Source of the DNA: UBA1724 sp963621575 | GTDB taxonomy: Bacteria > Verrucomicrobiota > Lentisphaeria > Oligosphaerales > Oligosphaeraceae | Direction of reading: 5' to 3' | NCBI GenBank assembly: GCA_963621575.1 | Contig: CAVFEH010000016.1 | Coordinates: forward strand, 1-51,315 | Length of the DNA: 51,315 nt | Part shown: positions 7,410-16,058 of the stretch, piece by piece | Layout of the letters: each line of letters opens with the position of its first letter | Position numbering within the stretch: position 1 is the stretch's first letter | Made by a program: the position numbers and the translations under genes | Notes under the pieces: generated by a model | Seen by the model: only the letters and a program-made list of their open reading frames with translations | Databases searched by the model: none | What the model was told of the DNA's origin: nothing

Positions 7410-9194
7410 ATGCAAGAATCCCCCTCCAAGTCATTGCCCTGGGTCCTGCCCCTCCTGGCGGCGGGACTCTATCTTCTATGCCTCCCGTGGCCGGAGCTGC
7501 GTGGAAGCGACGAGACGGTCTTCGCCGCCATCGCCCGGGAGATGATCGAGAGCGGGGACTACCTGCATCCCACCTTCCAGGGACAGAGCGTGCAGGTCTT
7601 CCCTCTCTATCCCTGGCTGGTTTGCCTCTTCTCCGGATTCCAGACGCCCGGCGTCTGGGCCGTCAGGCTCCCCTCCGTCCTGGCTGTCTTTGGAATGGCC
7701 GCACAGGCGTTTTTCCTGGCGCGGCGCCACCGTGGCACGCACGCCGGACTCCTTGCGGCGGCCATCGTCCTGGGCACCCTGGGCGCCTTCCGCGTGGGCA
7801 TCCTGGGACAGGCGGAGACCCTCCACGCATTCCTTCTCTCCGGCGCCTGGGGCGCCTGGCATACGCTGGGCGTGCTGGACCGCCGCTGGCGGCTTGCCTG
7901 GGGAGTGGCGCTGGGGCTTGTCACCCTGGATGTCCTCTGCACGGGACTGCGCGGCGTCTTCCTCTTCTATCTGCCGCTGCTCTTCACCACGAAGCCTCCC
8001 CGCACCCGGCGGCTCCTGCGCTCCCGGGAACACCTGGAGTGCCTGGGCGGCTATGCCCTGGTTCTCTATCTTTGGGTGACGCTGGTCTGCCCCCAGCCCC
8101 TGCTTGGCTGGTACGCCATGGTGGGCCCCCTCTCTGCCAGCGCCGCCCCGGAGGGATTCCTGGCGCACCTCCTCCACTTCCCCCTCCGCTGCCTCCGGGA
8201 TCTGCTTCCATGGACCTTCCTCGTCTGGGTGCCTTTCTGTCTGGCGCTGCGGCCTCTTGAGCCCGCCGGATCCCTCTGCGGATTCTTCCGCGCCATTGTC
8301 CTCACGCTCTTCCTCTGCCACTGGATCCTGCCGGGATACTCCTCCCTCATGATGCTTCCCGTGCTTCCCGCGCTGGCAGTCACCATGAGCTTCAATCTGC
8401 CCATCGTGATGCATCGGCAGGAGCGCGGGTGGGGGCGCTGGAATCGCGTCCTGACGGCGGCGACGCTCCTGGCGTTGCTCTACGGCATGCTCCATTGGCT
8501 GTGGGTGGCGCTGGGACGCATCACTTTCCTGGGGGCCGCGGAATCCTGGATCCGTGCATTGCCCGCCCTGGGGGTCGGGATTGTCTTCCTGCTGGGGCTT
8601 TTGGCCGTGGGGGTGTGGTGTTTTGGGCGCGCACCCCGCGCGGAGGGCCTCCTCTGGAATGTGCTGGGGCTCCGCGTGGCCTGGTGCGCCCTGATGCTTT
8701 TGCCCGCCTTTCTGACCTACGGAAACCGCCAGGCGGCCGCCATCGGACTGCTGGGCGAGAGCAACATTGCCGCGTCGCAGGAGGGGCCAAAGGTGGAGTG
8801 GACCTCGGATTTGCCGGAGGACGCAGTGGTCTACCTCCTCTCCGAAAAACATTCCTTCCCCGCACAGATGCATTATCTTGGACATCGCGTGGAACGTCTG
8901 CGGAAGGGCGATCCCCTGGGCGCCGGACCCATCTATGTGGTGTCGGAAAGCCAGCCCCTCTTCCCCGGCTGGGATTGGAAGAAGCTCTCCGGACCCGTGG
9001 ACTTCCAGCTGCACCGCAGGCTGGTGCCTTCGCCTCTGGCGCCGGATTGGCGAATGCTCACGTGGAGCTACCCGGGACGCCAGTATCATCGGGAAGATGT
9101 CTTGCCGGAGGCGGTGTCCTCCCACGTCAGAAAGTATTTCGAGCCCGTCCGCATGAATCTCTACCGGGGGGAGAAACTCCCCCTTGGGTGGTAG
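7410..9194 (+). CDS. Membrane glycosyltransferase, GT-C/ArnT-PMT type
   Basis: A 594-residue integral membrane protein with about eleven hydrophobic helices. After the first helix comes ELRGSDETVFAAIAREM, where Asp34/Glu35 match the catalytic acidic pair in the first periplasmic loop of ArnT/PMT-type (GT83-like) enzymes, followed by PTFQGQ and PLYPWLV. A soluble periplasmic C-terminal part of about 130 residues follows the last helix. Family members transfer sugars from polyprenyl-phosphate carriers to lipid A, proteins or glycans; the acceptor here cannot be told. The location beside the Kdo/Lpt operon fits envelope glycan decoration. The leader of about 40 bases is C/T-rich with no Shine-Dalgarno; the conserved N-terminus supports this ATG. 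Confidence 0.8.
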   Translation: MQESPSKSLPWVLPLLAAGLYLLCLPWPELRGSDETVFAAIAREMIESGDYLHPTFQGQSVQVFPLYPWLVCLFSGFQTPGVWAVRLPSVLAVFGMAAQAFFLARRHRGTHAGLLAAAIVLGTLGAFRVGILGQAETLHAFLLSGAWGAWHTLGVLDRRWRLAWGVALGLVTLDVLCTGLRGVFLFYLPLLFTTKPPRTRRLLRSREHLECLGGYALVLYLWVTLVCPQPLLGWYAMVGPLSASAAPEGFLAHLLHFPLRCLRDLLPWTFLVWVPFCLALRPLEPAGSLCGFFRAIVLTLFLCHWILPGYSSLMMLPVLPALAVTMSFNLPIVMHRQERGWGRWNRVLTAATLLALLYGMLHWLWVALGRITFLGAAESWIRALPALGVGIVFLLGLLAVGVWCFGRAPRAEGLLWNVLGLRVAWCALMLLPAFLTYGNRQAAAIGLLGESNIAASQEGPKVEWTSDLPEDAVVYLLSEKHSFPAQMHYLGHRVERLRKGDPLGAGPIYVVSESQPLFPGWDWKKLSGPVDFQLHRRLVPSPLAPDWRMLTWSYPGRQYHREDVLPEAVSSHVRKYFEPVRMNLYRGEKLPLGW

Positions 9195-9218
9195 CGGGGC
9201 GCCACGGAGGGGTGGTCC

Positions 9219-9920
9219 ATGAGATATCCGAAGATCTGCCGGGGGGTGTTTGTGGAGCGCCCCAACCGTTTTGTGGCGAGGGTGTTCCGGGAAGGAGGCG
9301 GCGAGACAGTGTGCCACGTGAAAAACACGGGCCGCTGCGCGGAACTCCTGCTGCCGGGACGCACGGTCTATCTCTCGGAGTCCGGGAATCCCCTCCGGAA
9401 GACCCGGTATGATCTGGTGGCGGTGGAGAAGCTCCGGGAGGGCGGGGCGCCATTGCTGGTGAACCTGGATTCCCAGGCGCCAAACCAGGTGGCCGCGGAA
9501 TGGCTCCCGAAAAGCGGGCTTTTCTCCCGGGGTTCCGTCTTTCGACGGGAGGCCCCTTTCGGGAACTCCCGCTTCGACTTCATGGTGCAGGAGCCTTCGG
9601 GGCGCCGCAGTTTCCTGGAGGTGAAGGGCGTGACCCTGGAGGCGGACGGCGTGGCAAGCTTTCCAGACGCCCCCACGGAACGGGGCGCAAAACACCTGCA
9701 TGAACTGGCGGAGTGCCGTCGGCAGGGATTCGGGGCGTATCTGCTCTTCGTGGTCCAAATGAAGGGGATGCGCGAGGTACGCCCCAATGACGCCCGGGAT
9801 CCCGCCTTTGGAAAGGCCCTCCGGCAGGCCGCCGGGGCGGGAGTGGAAATTCTGTCCGTGGACTGTTTTGTGACACCGGATTCCCTTGCCGCTGACCACC
9901 TCCTCCCCGTGAGGCTATGA
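9219..9920 (+). CDS. sfsA: DNA/RNA nuclease SfsA family protein
   Basis: A 233-residue SfsA protein, the family length. Visible motifs: HVKNTGRCAELLLPG (33-47), GNSRFDFMV, LEVKGVTLE with the PD-(D/E)XK-like acidic residues, and FPDAPTERGAKHLHEL. SfsA was first named as a sugar-fermentation stimulation protein and later shown in E. coli to have nuclease activity; its cellular role is unsettled. It starts 24 bp after the glycosyltransferase, so the two may share a transcript. The following 166 bp hold a promoter for the next small gene and no other coding sequence. Confidence 0.95.
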   Translation: MRYPKICRGVFVERPNRFVARVFREGGGETVCHVKNTGRCAELLLPGRTVYLSESGNPLRKTRYDLVAVEKLREGGAPLLVNLDSQAPNQVAAEWLPKSGLFSRGSVFRREAPFGNSRFDFMVQEPSGRRSFLEVKGVTLEADGVASFPDAPTERGAKHLHELAECRRQGFGAYLLFVVQMKGMREVRPNDARDPAFGKALRQAAGAGVEILSVDCFVTPDSLAADHLLPVRL

Positions 9921-10028
9921 AGGAAAAACCCCGCCCGCGCGACGGTTGCGGGGGAAGGCGCATCCTTGGGAACGCGTGGGATAATGGCGGAATTTGGGCG
10001 GGGGCGTGGAAAAGCCGGGGTGGGGCAT

Positions 10029-10055
10029 TTGACGGTTGGGGGCGGTGCCTATATT
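10029..10055 (+). promoter_or_regulatory. Sigma70-like promoter
   Basis: TTGACG (10029-10034), 15 bp, then TATATT (10050-10055), placed 31 bases before the ATG of the small ORF at 10087. The -10 matches the TATATT seen before secG and the small basic protein gene. Confidence 0.6.
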
Positions 10056-10086
10056 GGGGTGCGCTTTCCAAACAAAGGAGGGAAAC

Positions 10087-10335
10087 ATGACGAAGGAAAA
10101 GGATTCCAGCGGTTTCATGGAGCGGGGTGTCGAGCTTGGCGGCGGGCTGTCGGAGGATCTTCTGCGGGTGCTGAAGTCTTGGTGCCGGGAGGGCCTGTTG
10201 CCTTGTCGCCGGGATGGCTTCCGGCGTTTTGCCGCCCTTCGCCGGGGAAATGGCCAACCGCCGTGGGAGGCGGGGGCGTCGCCGGGGCTGCTTTGCCAGG
10301 AGGATTCCGGGGAGTGGGAGCCGGAGTCGAAGTGA
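10087..10335 (+). CDS. Small hypothetical protein, 82 aa
   Basis: I do not recognise this protein. It has an in-frame ATG preceded by AAAGGAGG at ideal spacing and by a good promoter, which are the main reasons to believe it. The 82 residues have an acidic start (MTKEKDSSGF), a predicted helix LSEDLLRVLKSWCRE, an Arg-rich middle and an acidic end (SGEWEPESK). There is no signal peptide or membrane segment. It lies 162 bp ahead of the kinase gene on the same strand. It could instead be a regulatory RNA with a chance reading frame. Confidence 0.5.
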   Translation: MTKEKDSSGFMERGVELGGGLSEDLLRVLKSWCREGLLPCRRDGFRRFAALRRGNGQPPWEAGASPGLLCQEDSGEWEPESK

Positions 10336-10484
10336 GGGCGGCGCAAGGCTGTCGCCTGCATGGGGGGCTGGCGAGGGGGCATTTTCCCCGTCGTTTGGCG
10401 GGAAGACCCCGGACATGGCGGCGGAACGGCCCGTTTCCCTTTTTCCGGGAGGGCGTTTTGAGGCGTGGCGCCGGGGGGAGAAAT

Positions 10485-10490
10485 TATATT
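10485..10490 (+). promoter_or_regulatory. -10 element TATATT directly ahead of the kinase ATG
   Basis: TATATT ends eight bases before the ATG at 10498. If it is a working -10 box, transcription would begin at or next to the start codon and the kinase mRNA would be leaderless; no Shine-Dalgarno is present. A -35 is not clear (TTGAGG at 10458 is too far, 21 bp). Confidence 0.4.
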
Positions 10491-10497
10491 TCCCGCT

Positions 10498-12984
10498 ATG
10501 ACACAAACGGATAAACAGCACAATGGGACGGATGCGGAGGGCGCCTCATCGCCGGAGACGACCTGCCGCCTGGATGGCGGTGTCGCATTGGGCGCCGCGA
10601 CCACCCGCCGCGTGCAGAGCGGCGGCGAGACCGTCACCTCCCTGGGCGAACGCGTGGGCACTGCGCTGGGGGGCGTGCTGGAACACTTCCGTTTCCGGGC
10701 GCCGAAGGCGAAGCACTCGGCGGACAGCGTGGCGCGCAACACGGTTTACCGTCCCATTGAGGGACCGCTGAAGGAGGGTGAGGGGACGGCGGCCTTTGAG
10801 GGGAACATGAGTGTGTTGCAGGAGCGCTATGATGTCCTGAAGAAATTCGCGGAGGGCGGCCAGGGCATTCTTTCCACTGCCCAGGACAAGGTGCTTCGGC
10901 GTGTCGTGGCGCTGAAATCCCTGCGTCCCGAGCACCTTTTGAACGAGAGTGTCCGGCGGGCCTTCTTCAACGAGGCGTTGATCACCGCGCAGCTGGAGCA
11001 TCCCGCCATTGTCTCCGTCTACAGCCTGTTGAAGGACAATGGGCAGGGCATTCACCTGGCCATGAAGCTGGTGCGGGGGCGCACCCTGAAGGAGATTCTG
11101 CAGGCCGACGCCTTGGAGCTGTCCCATGGCCGCATCAAGCCCCAGAAGTATTGGGAGACCCTCCATTACCATCTGGAGATCTTCCTGCGCGTCTGCGATG
11201 CCATCGCCTACGCCCACGCAAGGAAGGTGATTCACTGTGATTTGAAGCCCGAGAACCTGATGCTGGGGGAATATGGAGAGACATACGTCATGGACTGGGG
11301 GATTGCCCGGTGCCTGAACCAGGAGAGCTCCGGCGACCAGCCCCTGGATGGCACGCCCCGCTTCATCCCTCCTGAAACCTACGCGGGCAAACCGCGGGAC
11401 GAGCGCACCGACATCTATGCGCTGGGACTCATTCTTTTCGAGATTGTGACCCTGCGTCCCGGCTACGATGTGAAGAACATCCCCGAGCTGGTCCGTGAAA
11501 TCCGGAAGGGCCGCCGCAATCCAGTGCGCAACCCTTATGGCGTGCCGTTGCATCCGGGGCTGGTGGCCATTGTGGAGAAGGCCACGGCATACGATCCCGA
11601 GGACCGCTACCAGACCGTGGGCGAGTTCTCCGCCGACATCCGCTGCTATATGGGCGGAGAACCCGTCTCCGCGCTGCCGGAGACCCTCTGGATGGGGATG
11701 CGGCGCTTCCTCTCCCGGCACCTCCAGGTGCTGTTGTGGGGCGTGGCCGCCTGCTGGGTGCTGGCCCTCAGCGTCACCCTCTTCTCCGTGAACCTGGCGC
11801 TCCGGAACACCGTCCGGGAGCGGGATTTGGAGATCTCGCGCGGCGTTTTGCTGGGGGAGAACAACAAGATCCTCGCGTACCAGCAGAATCTCGTGAAGAT
11901 GTCCGAGCGGACCATTCGTGCCGCCATGGAACTCTCCCAGCATTTCGCCGCCTTGCAGGGACGGCTCCAGCGCACCGCCATTATGGCGTCCTTCCTCTAT
12001 ACGCACGATTTCCCCGCCTCCGAAAAGTCCCCCATGCTTCCCATCGTGGATTACCGGGAGTCCCGGAATCCGGAGAGCCCCGCCTGCGGGAAGGAACCCT
12101 CTCCCGTCTATTACGGCAAGCGCATCAATCCCGGGATCCTCTCGTACATCTACGGCAAGGACGGCGCCTCCGGGGAAGCCCGCGAGGCGGCATTGGCGAA
12201 GATGGCGGATCTGGCGCCTTTCCTGCGGTGGCTGGTGATTACCTCTTCCGGCGAAGAGAATGTTCCCTTGGAGAAGATTCCCGCCCTGCAGGAGGAGATG
12301 CTCCAGAATGGCCTGCTGGTCCGCCGTGCCTACATTGGCCTGGAAAGCCCCGCGGTCCAGATTGCCTATCCCTACAATCCCGAATACGGGGATGACTATG
12401 ACAATCGACGTCGTCCCTGGTATCGGGAGGCGAAGCGTGACTGGCAGGAGACTGGTGCCACCAATGTGGTATGGGGCAAGCCCTACCGCGATGCCGGCGA
12501 GAATGGCCGGTTGCTGCTGGCTTGCAGCGTGCCCATCCTGGATGACAAGGGGCGTTTTGTCGGCGTGCTCGGCGAGGATGTTCACATTGAGCGTCTTGCC
12601 AGCGTGCTGATCGAAAACGGCAATGGTTTGGAGGAGGGCGTCACGGAGAAGTATCTCCTGAACCGCCACGAGGAGAGCCTCCTGCGCATCGACACCACCC
12701 GGAAGCCCGGGGAACGGAACGCGGAGGACCTCATGACGGACTCCGCCAGTCTTCCCGCCAGCGTCCTGGCATTTCTTCACGAGACCGCCGAGCCCTATGG
12801 CGTCCAGGAGTGGACCACGCCCCAGGGCGAGCGGGAGCTCTACTTCTTCGCGTATCTGCCCGGCGGCGATTCCTGTGTTGTGGAGCGCGCCGACCAGGCC
12901 ACGGTCTTGGCCCAGAGCCGGGGCGGGCATGTCCGGGGGGATTCGGGGCACGTCCACGGCCCCAGTTGCCTGGGCATCCACTAG
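10498..12984 (+). CDS. Membrane Ser/Thr protein kinase with periplasmic Cache-like sensor
   Basis: An 828-residue receptor kinase. Residues 108-385 form a Hanks-type kinase: Gly loop FAEGGQG, Lys140 in VALKSL, Glu159 of helix C, catalytic loop HCDLKPEN (246-253), DWG in place of DFG at 266-268, and GTPRFIPPE as the activation-segment end. One membrane helix follows (about 409-434). The remaining roughly 390 residues would be outside the membrane; RRRPWYREA (637-645) and the GRLLLACSVPILDDKGRF segment are typical of Cache/PDC ligand-sensing domains. The N-terminal 100 residues are low-complexity and the C-terminus is His-rich. The likely role is phosphorelay from a small-molecule signal to unknown cytoplasmic targets. 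Confidence 0.9.
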   Translation: MTQTDKQHNGTDAEGASSPETTCRLDGGVALGAATTRRVQSGGETVTSLGERVGTALGGVLEHFRFRAPKAKHSADSVARNTVYRPIEGPLKEGEGTAAFEGNMSVLQERYDVLKKFAEGGQGILSTAQDKVLRRVVALKSLRPEHLLNESVRRAFFNEALITAQLEHPAIVSVYSLLKDNGQGIHLAMKLVRGRTLKEILQADALELSHGRIKPQKYWETLHYHLEIFLRVCDAIAYAHARKVIHCDLKPENLMLGEYGETYVMDWGIARCLNQESSGDQPLDGTPRFIPPETYAGKPRDERTDIYALGLILFEIVTLRPGYDVKNIPELVREIRKGRRNPVRNPYGVPLHPGLVAIVEKATAYDPEDRYQTVGEFSADIRCYMGGEPVSALPETLWMGMRRFLSRHLQVLLWGVAACWVLALSVTLFSVNLALRNTVRERDLEISRGVLLGENNKILAYQQNLVKMSERTIRAAMELSQHFAALQGRLQRTAIMASFLYTHDFPASEKSPMLPIVDYRESRNPESPACGKEPSPVYYGKRINPGILSYIYGKDGASGEAREAALAKMADLAPFLRWLVITSSGEENVPLEKIPALQEEMLQNGLLVRRAYIGLESPAVQIAYPYNPEYGDDYDNRRRPWYREAKRDWQETGATNVVWGKPYRDAGENGRLLLACSVPILDDKGRFVGVLGEDVHIERLASVLIENGNGLEEGVTEKYLLNRHEESLLRIDTTRKPGERNAEDLMTDSASLPASVLAFLHETAEPYGVQEWTTPQGERELYFFAYLPGGDSCVVERADQATVLAQSRGGHVRGDSGHVHGPSCLGIH

Positions 12985-13045
12985 ACTTTCTGCAGACCGG
13001 GCGATTCCATCGCGCCCCGCCTTCTTTCGCAATCCGCCATCCGCC

Positions 13046-13864
13046 ATGTCTATTTTTGATTCCCACAGCCACGTCTTTCCCGACAAGGTCCATCAACGCG
13101 CCGTGGAGGTGCTGGTGGCCAAGTCCCATGGTCTTCCCGCTTTCACCGACGGCTCTCTCCAGGGCCAGGAGTGCGCCGCCGTGCGTGCCGGCTACGACGG
13201 CTGGCTGAATTGCCCGGTGGTGACCAACGCCCACCAGATGCACTCCGTCAACGACTGGGTGGCCTCCTGGAATCGCTTTCCGCATCTTTCCCTGGGCGGC
13301 CTCTATCCCAACGCCCCCCTGGAGGCCGTGCTGTCGGAGTGCCGCCGCATTCGCTCCCTGGGATTGCTGGGCGTGAAGTTCCATCCCGAATACCAGGAGT
13401 TCCATATCCTGGAGCCGCGCCTGGATCCCCTCTGGGAGACTCTGTCGGACCTGGAACTCCCTGCGCTCTTCCATGCAGGCAGCGACATTGGCTTCCTGGG
13501 GATGGAGGCGCACTCCGCCCCCGCGGATTTCGCCCGTCTGGCGGAGCGCCATCCGCGTCTGACCATCATCTGCGCGCATTTGGGCGGCTGGCGGAATTGG
13601 GACGAGGCGGAGCGGGATCTGGCCGGGGCGCCGGTCTATTTGGATACCTCCTTCTCCCGCGCCTGGATGCCCGACCAGGGGCAGTTCGAGCGCATCATCC
13701 GCAAACATGGCGTGGAACGCGTGCTTTTCGGCACCGATTCCCCCTGGTCGCCGCTTCCCGTGGCCGTCCGCGAGGTGGAGGAGACAGGGCTCTCCCGCGC
13801 CGAGAAGGACGCCATTTTCTACGGCAACGCGGCGAAGCTTTTCCATTTGCCGAAGTTCGCCTAA
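13046..13864 (+). CDS. Amidohydrolase-2 family metal-dependent hydrolase
   Basis: A 272-residue TIM-barrel hydrolase of the amidohydrolase superfamily. Metal-binding positions are visible: HSH (His7, His9) on strand one, His143 in LFHAGSD, His178 in CAHLGG and Asp231 in GTDSPW; KFHPEYQ (111-117) adds His113 near the site. The pattern matches uncharacterised TatD/amidohydrolase-2 members; the substrate is unknown. The ATG is placed at the conserved start of strand one (MSIFDSHSHV); the leader is pyrimidine-rich without Shine-Dalgarno. The RF-1-like gene begins 13 bp after its stop, so the two are probably co-transcribed. Confidence 0.85.
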   Translation: MSIFDSHSHVFPDKVHQRAVEVLVAKSHGLPAFTDGSLQGQECAAVRAGYDGWLNCPVVTNAHQMHSVNDWVASWNRFPHLSLGGLYPNAPLEAVLSECRRIRSLGLLGVKFHPEYQEFHILEPRLDPLWETLSDLELPALFHAGSDIGFLGMEAHSAPADFARLAERHPRLTIICAHLGGWRNWDEAERDLAGAPVYLDTSFSRAWMPDQGQFERIIRKHGVERVLFGTDSPWSPLPVAVREVEETGLSRAEKDAIFYGNAAKLFHLPKFA

Positions 13865-13877
13865 ATCCCCTCCCGCA

Positions 13878-14366
13878 GTGAAGAAGTACTCCCTTCTGGC
13901 AATGTCCGATGACGAGCTGCTCCGGCAGTGTCGTTTTGAGGCGTGCCGCGGCGTGGGGCCCGGTGGCCAGAAGCGGAACAAGACCTCTTCCGCCGCCAGG
14001 GTCACGCATCTGGAGAGCGGATTGTCTGCCTGGGACGATGTGACCCGTTCCCAGCACCAGAATCTCCATCATGCCCTCCGGAAGCTCCGCTGGGAGATGG
14101 CCGTGGAGCTGCGCCCCGAGGATGGCGGGGGCGCCCCTGAAATCCCTCTCTCGCCCGTCCCGAAACAGAGTTCCCCGGCATTCTGCCTTTGGCTGGGACG
14201 CATTTTCGACGCCCTCCACGACGCCGAATTCCAGATGGCGCCCGCCGCCGAACGGCTGGGATGTTCCGCTTCGCAGCTGGCACGGCTCCTTGGCAAAGAC
14301 GACCTTGCCTGGCAGAAACTCGCCGAACAACGACAAAAACGGCAACTCCCGCCCCTGCATAGATAA
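13878..14366 (+). CDS. RF-1-domain peptidyl-tRNA hydrolase-like rescue factor
   Basis: A 162-residue protein built on a class-I release factor catalytic domain without codon-recognition domains. GVGPGGQKRNKTSSAAR holds the GGQ motif that enters the peptidyl-transferase centre, followed by a helical part and a basic C-terminus (EQRQKRQLPPLHR). Small stand-alone proteins of this kind (ArfB-like and the peptide chain release factor-like group) release peptides from stalled ribosomes. I use the GTG at 13878 because the KKYSLL...DELLRQCRFE stretch matches the usual N-terminus of the group; an ATG at 13902 is the alternative. No tail exactly like ArfB is seen. Confidence 0.82.
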   Translation: MKKYSLLAMSDDELLRQCRFEACRGVGPGGQKRNKTSSAARVTHLESGLSAWDDVTRSQHQNLHHALRKLRWEMAVELRPEDGGGAPEIPLSPVPKQSSPAFCLWLGRIFDALHDAEFQMAPAAERLGCSASQLARLLGKDDLAWQKLAEQRQKRQLPPLHR

Positions 14367-14519
14367 CGCGCCTTGGCGCCTGGCTCCGCAGGCGCGACGC
14401 CTCCTTTGAGGACAACGAAAGGACGGCGCTTACGCCCCCCCTCGCCTCTCCCGTTTTTCCTTCTCATGCTTTCCGCCCATCGGCGGCCGGCTCTTCCCCC
14501 TTCCTCTTTTTACGCGCTT

Positions 14520-15797
14520 ATGTCGACTCTTGAACTGGCCCAAAAAGCGAAACACGCCTCCATTCCCCTTTCCGACACCTCCCTGGAGCTCCGCAATCGC
14601 GCGTTGCTGGCCATGGGAGAGGCGCTGGAGGCGCATTCCGGGGAGATCTTCCGGGAGAACCAGAAGGATCTGGCGGAGTGTGGCGACGGCATTGGCGATG
14701 CCCTCCGGAAGCGCCTGGTCTTCGACGAAAAGAAAATGCGTGATGTGGTGGCGGGGCTGCAGGCTTTGTCGGCGCTGCCGGATCCCCTGGGAAAGATTTT
14801 GACGCGCACCGAGTTGGCCGCGGGGCTGAATCTTCGCCGGGTGAGTTGCCCCATCGGTGTCATCGGCATCGTCTTTGAGGCGCGTCCCGACGCGTTGGTG
14901 CAGATCTCCTCCTTGTGCCTGAAGAGTGGCAACGCGGTGTTGTTGAAGGGCGGTCGTGAGGCGTTGCACACCAACCGGATTCTGGCGGATGTCATCGTGG
15001 CGGCCACGGAGGGCGTCGGGATTCCCGCGGGCTGGCTGCAACTCCTGGAGACCCGCGAGGAAGTCCAGGGGATGCTCTCCCTCAACGACTTCATCGACCT
15101 CATCGTGCCCCGTGGCTCCAATTCCTTCGTGAAGCACATCATGGAGAACACCACGATCCCCGTGCTGGGACACGCCGCCGGAATCTGCCACGTCTTCCTG
15201 GACGACAGCGCCGACGCCGACATGGCCGCCGCCATCGCCGTGGATGCAAAAAGCCAGGCACCCGCCACCTGCAACGCCATGGAGACTCTCCTGGTCCACA
15301 AGGACGCCGCAGCGCGGCTCCTCCCCGGGGTCTGCAAGGCCCTCCGGGCTGCCGGCGTCAAGCTTCGGGGGGATGGGAAAAGCCGCGGAATCTTCCCCGA
15401 CATGGAGCCGGCAACCGAGGCGGATTGGTCCACGGAGTATCTGGCGCTGGAGGTCTCCGTCAAGGTCGTGGACGATGTCCAGGCGGCCATCGAACACATC
15501 AACCACTACGGTTCTCACCATACGGACGCCATTGTGACCCAGAATCCCGAACACGCCCGCCTCTTCCAGCGGCAGGTGGATTCCGCCGACGTCTTCTGGA
15601 ATGCCTCCACCCGTTTCGCCGATGGCTTCCGCTACGGGTTGGGGGCGGAGGTGGGCATCTCCACCTCCAAGATCCACGCCCGCGGCCCGGTGGGGCTGGA
15701 GGGGCTCACGAGCTACAAGTGGTTGTTGGAAGGGGAGGGGCAGACCGTGGCACCCTTTGTGGACGGCACCCGGAAGTTCACTCATCGCCCCCTCTAG
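14520..15797 (+). CDS. proA: Gamma-glutamyl phosphate reductase ProA
   Basis: Second step of proline synthesis: NADPH-dependent reduction of gamma-glutamyl phosphate. The 425 residues fit the family. The catalytic Cys251 lies in PATCNAMET, and other family landmarks are PIGVIGIVFEARPDA, LKGGREALHTN, PRGSNSFV, GHAAGICHV and the C-terminal RGPVGLEGLTSYKW. The upstream region (14367-14519) includes a 7-bp hairpin and a C/T-rich leader without Shine-Dalgarno. proB is not adjacent. A strong terminator follows at 15852-15890, so proA is probably its own transcription unit or the end of the preceding one. Confidence 0.96.
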   Translation: MSTLELAQKAKHASIPLSDTSLELRNRALLAMGEALEAHSGEIFRENQKDLAECGDGIGDALRKRLVFDEKKMRDVVAGLQALSALPDPLGKILTRTELAAGLNLRRVSCPIGVIGIVFEARPDALVQISSLCLKSGNAVLLKGGREALHTNRILADVIVAATEGVGIPAGWLQLLETREEVQGMLSLNDFIDLIVPRGSNSFVKHIMENTTIPVLGHAAGICHVFLDDSADADMAAAIAVDAKSQAPATCNAMETLLVHKDAAARLLPGVCKALRAAGVKLRGDGKSRGIFPDMEPATEADWSTEYLALEVSVKVVDDVQAAIEHINHYGSHHTDAIVTQNPEHARLFQRQVDSADVFWNASTRFADGFRYGLGAEVGISTSKIHARGPVGLEGLTSYKWLLEGEGQTVAPFVDGTRKFTHRPL

Positions 15798-15851
15798 GCG
15801 ACAAGGGAAAAGACGAGAAGGCGGGGTTCTTCTTTTCCTCCCTTCGGCTTC

Positions 15852-15890
15852 GCGGCGCCGCGCCTCCCCCTGCGGCGCCGCATTTTCGTT
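15852..15890 (+). terminator. Rho-independent terminator after proA
   Basis: A 10-bp stem made of two copies of the palindrome GCGGCGCCGC (15852-15861 and 15872-15881) around a C-rich loop, followed by ATTTTCGTTT. Confidence 0.8.
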
Positions 15891-15982
15891 TCTGCCCGAC
15901 AGGCGGTCTTCGCGCGCGCCGCGTACGCGGGAATTCCGGGAGGTGCGTGGTGAAACTCCTGTCAGGGGATAAAGTACGCCTT

Positions 15983-16010
15983 TCCCGATTTCTCGGGATT
16001 TTTCTTTTTT
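15983..16010 (+). terminator. Terminator-like hairpin in the purC leader (possible attenuator)
   Basis: TCCCGA-TTTC-TCGGGA (15983-15998) followed by TTTTTCTTTTTT, ending 48 bases before purC. It is the second terminator in 160 bp, so it is unlikely to serve proA. CGGGAA at 15928-15933 could pair with TTCCCG at 15982-15987 and block this hairpin, the arrangement expected of a transcription attenuator. Confidence 0.6.
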
Positions 16011-16058
16011 CCCCAGGCCACCCAATTTTCCCCCCTTTCTTCTCTTCTTCTCACGACT

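Noticed and set aside
9929..9953. CCCCGC/GCGGGG hairpin after sfsA
   Set aside because: Six base pairs, long loop and no T-run; too weak to call a terminator.
14376..14395. GCGCCTG/CAGGCGC hairpin after the RF-1-like gene
   Set aside because: No T-run follows and the surroundings are uniformly GC-rich; could occur by chance.
15895..15910. Reverse complement reads like the 3' part of a ZTP (pfl) riboswitch
   Set aside because: It is on the strand away from purC and lacks the 5' half.
15928..15965. GGGAATTCC and GTGAAACTCC in the purC leader, faintly like a cobalamin riboswitch core
   Set aside because: The spacing and the remaining conserved blocks are missing and the downstream gene is not in that pathway.
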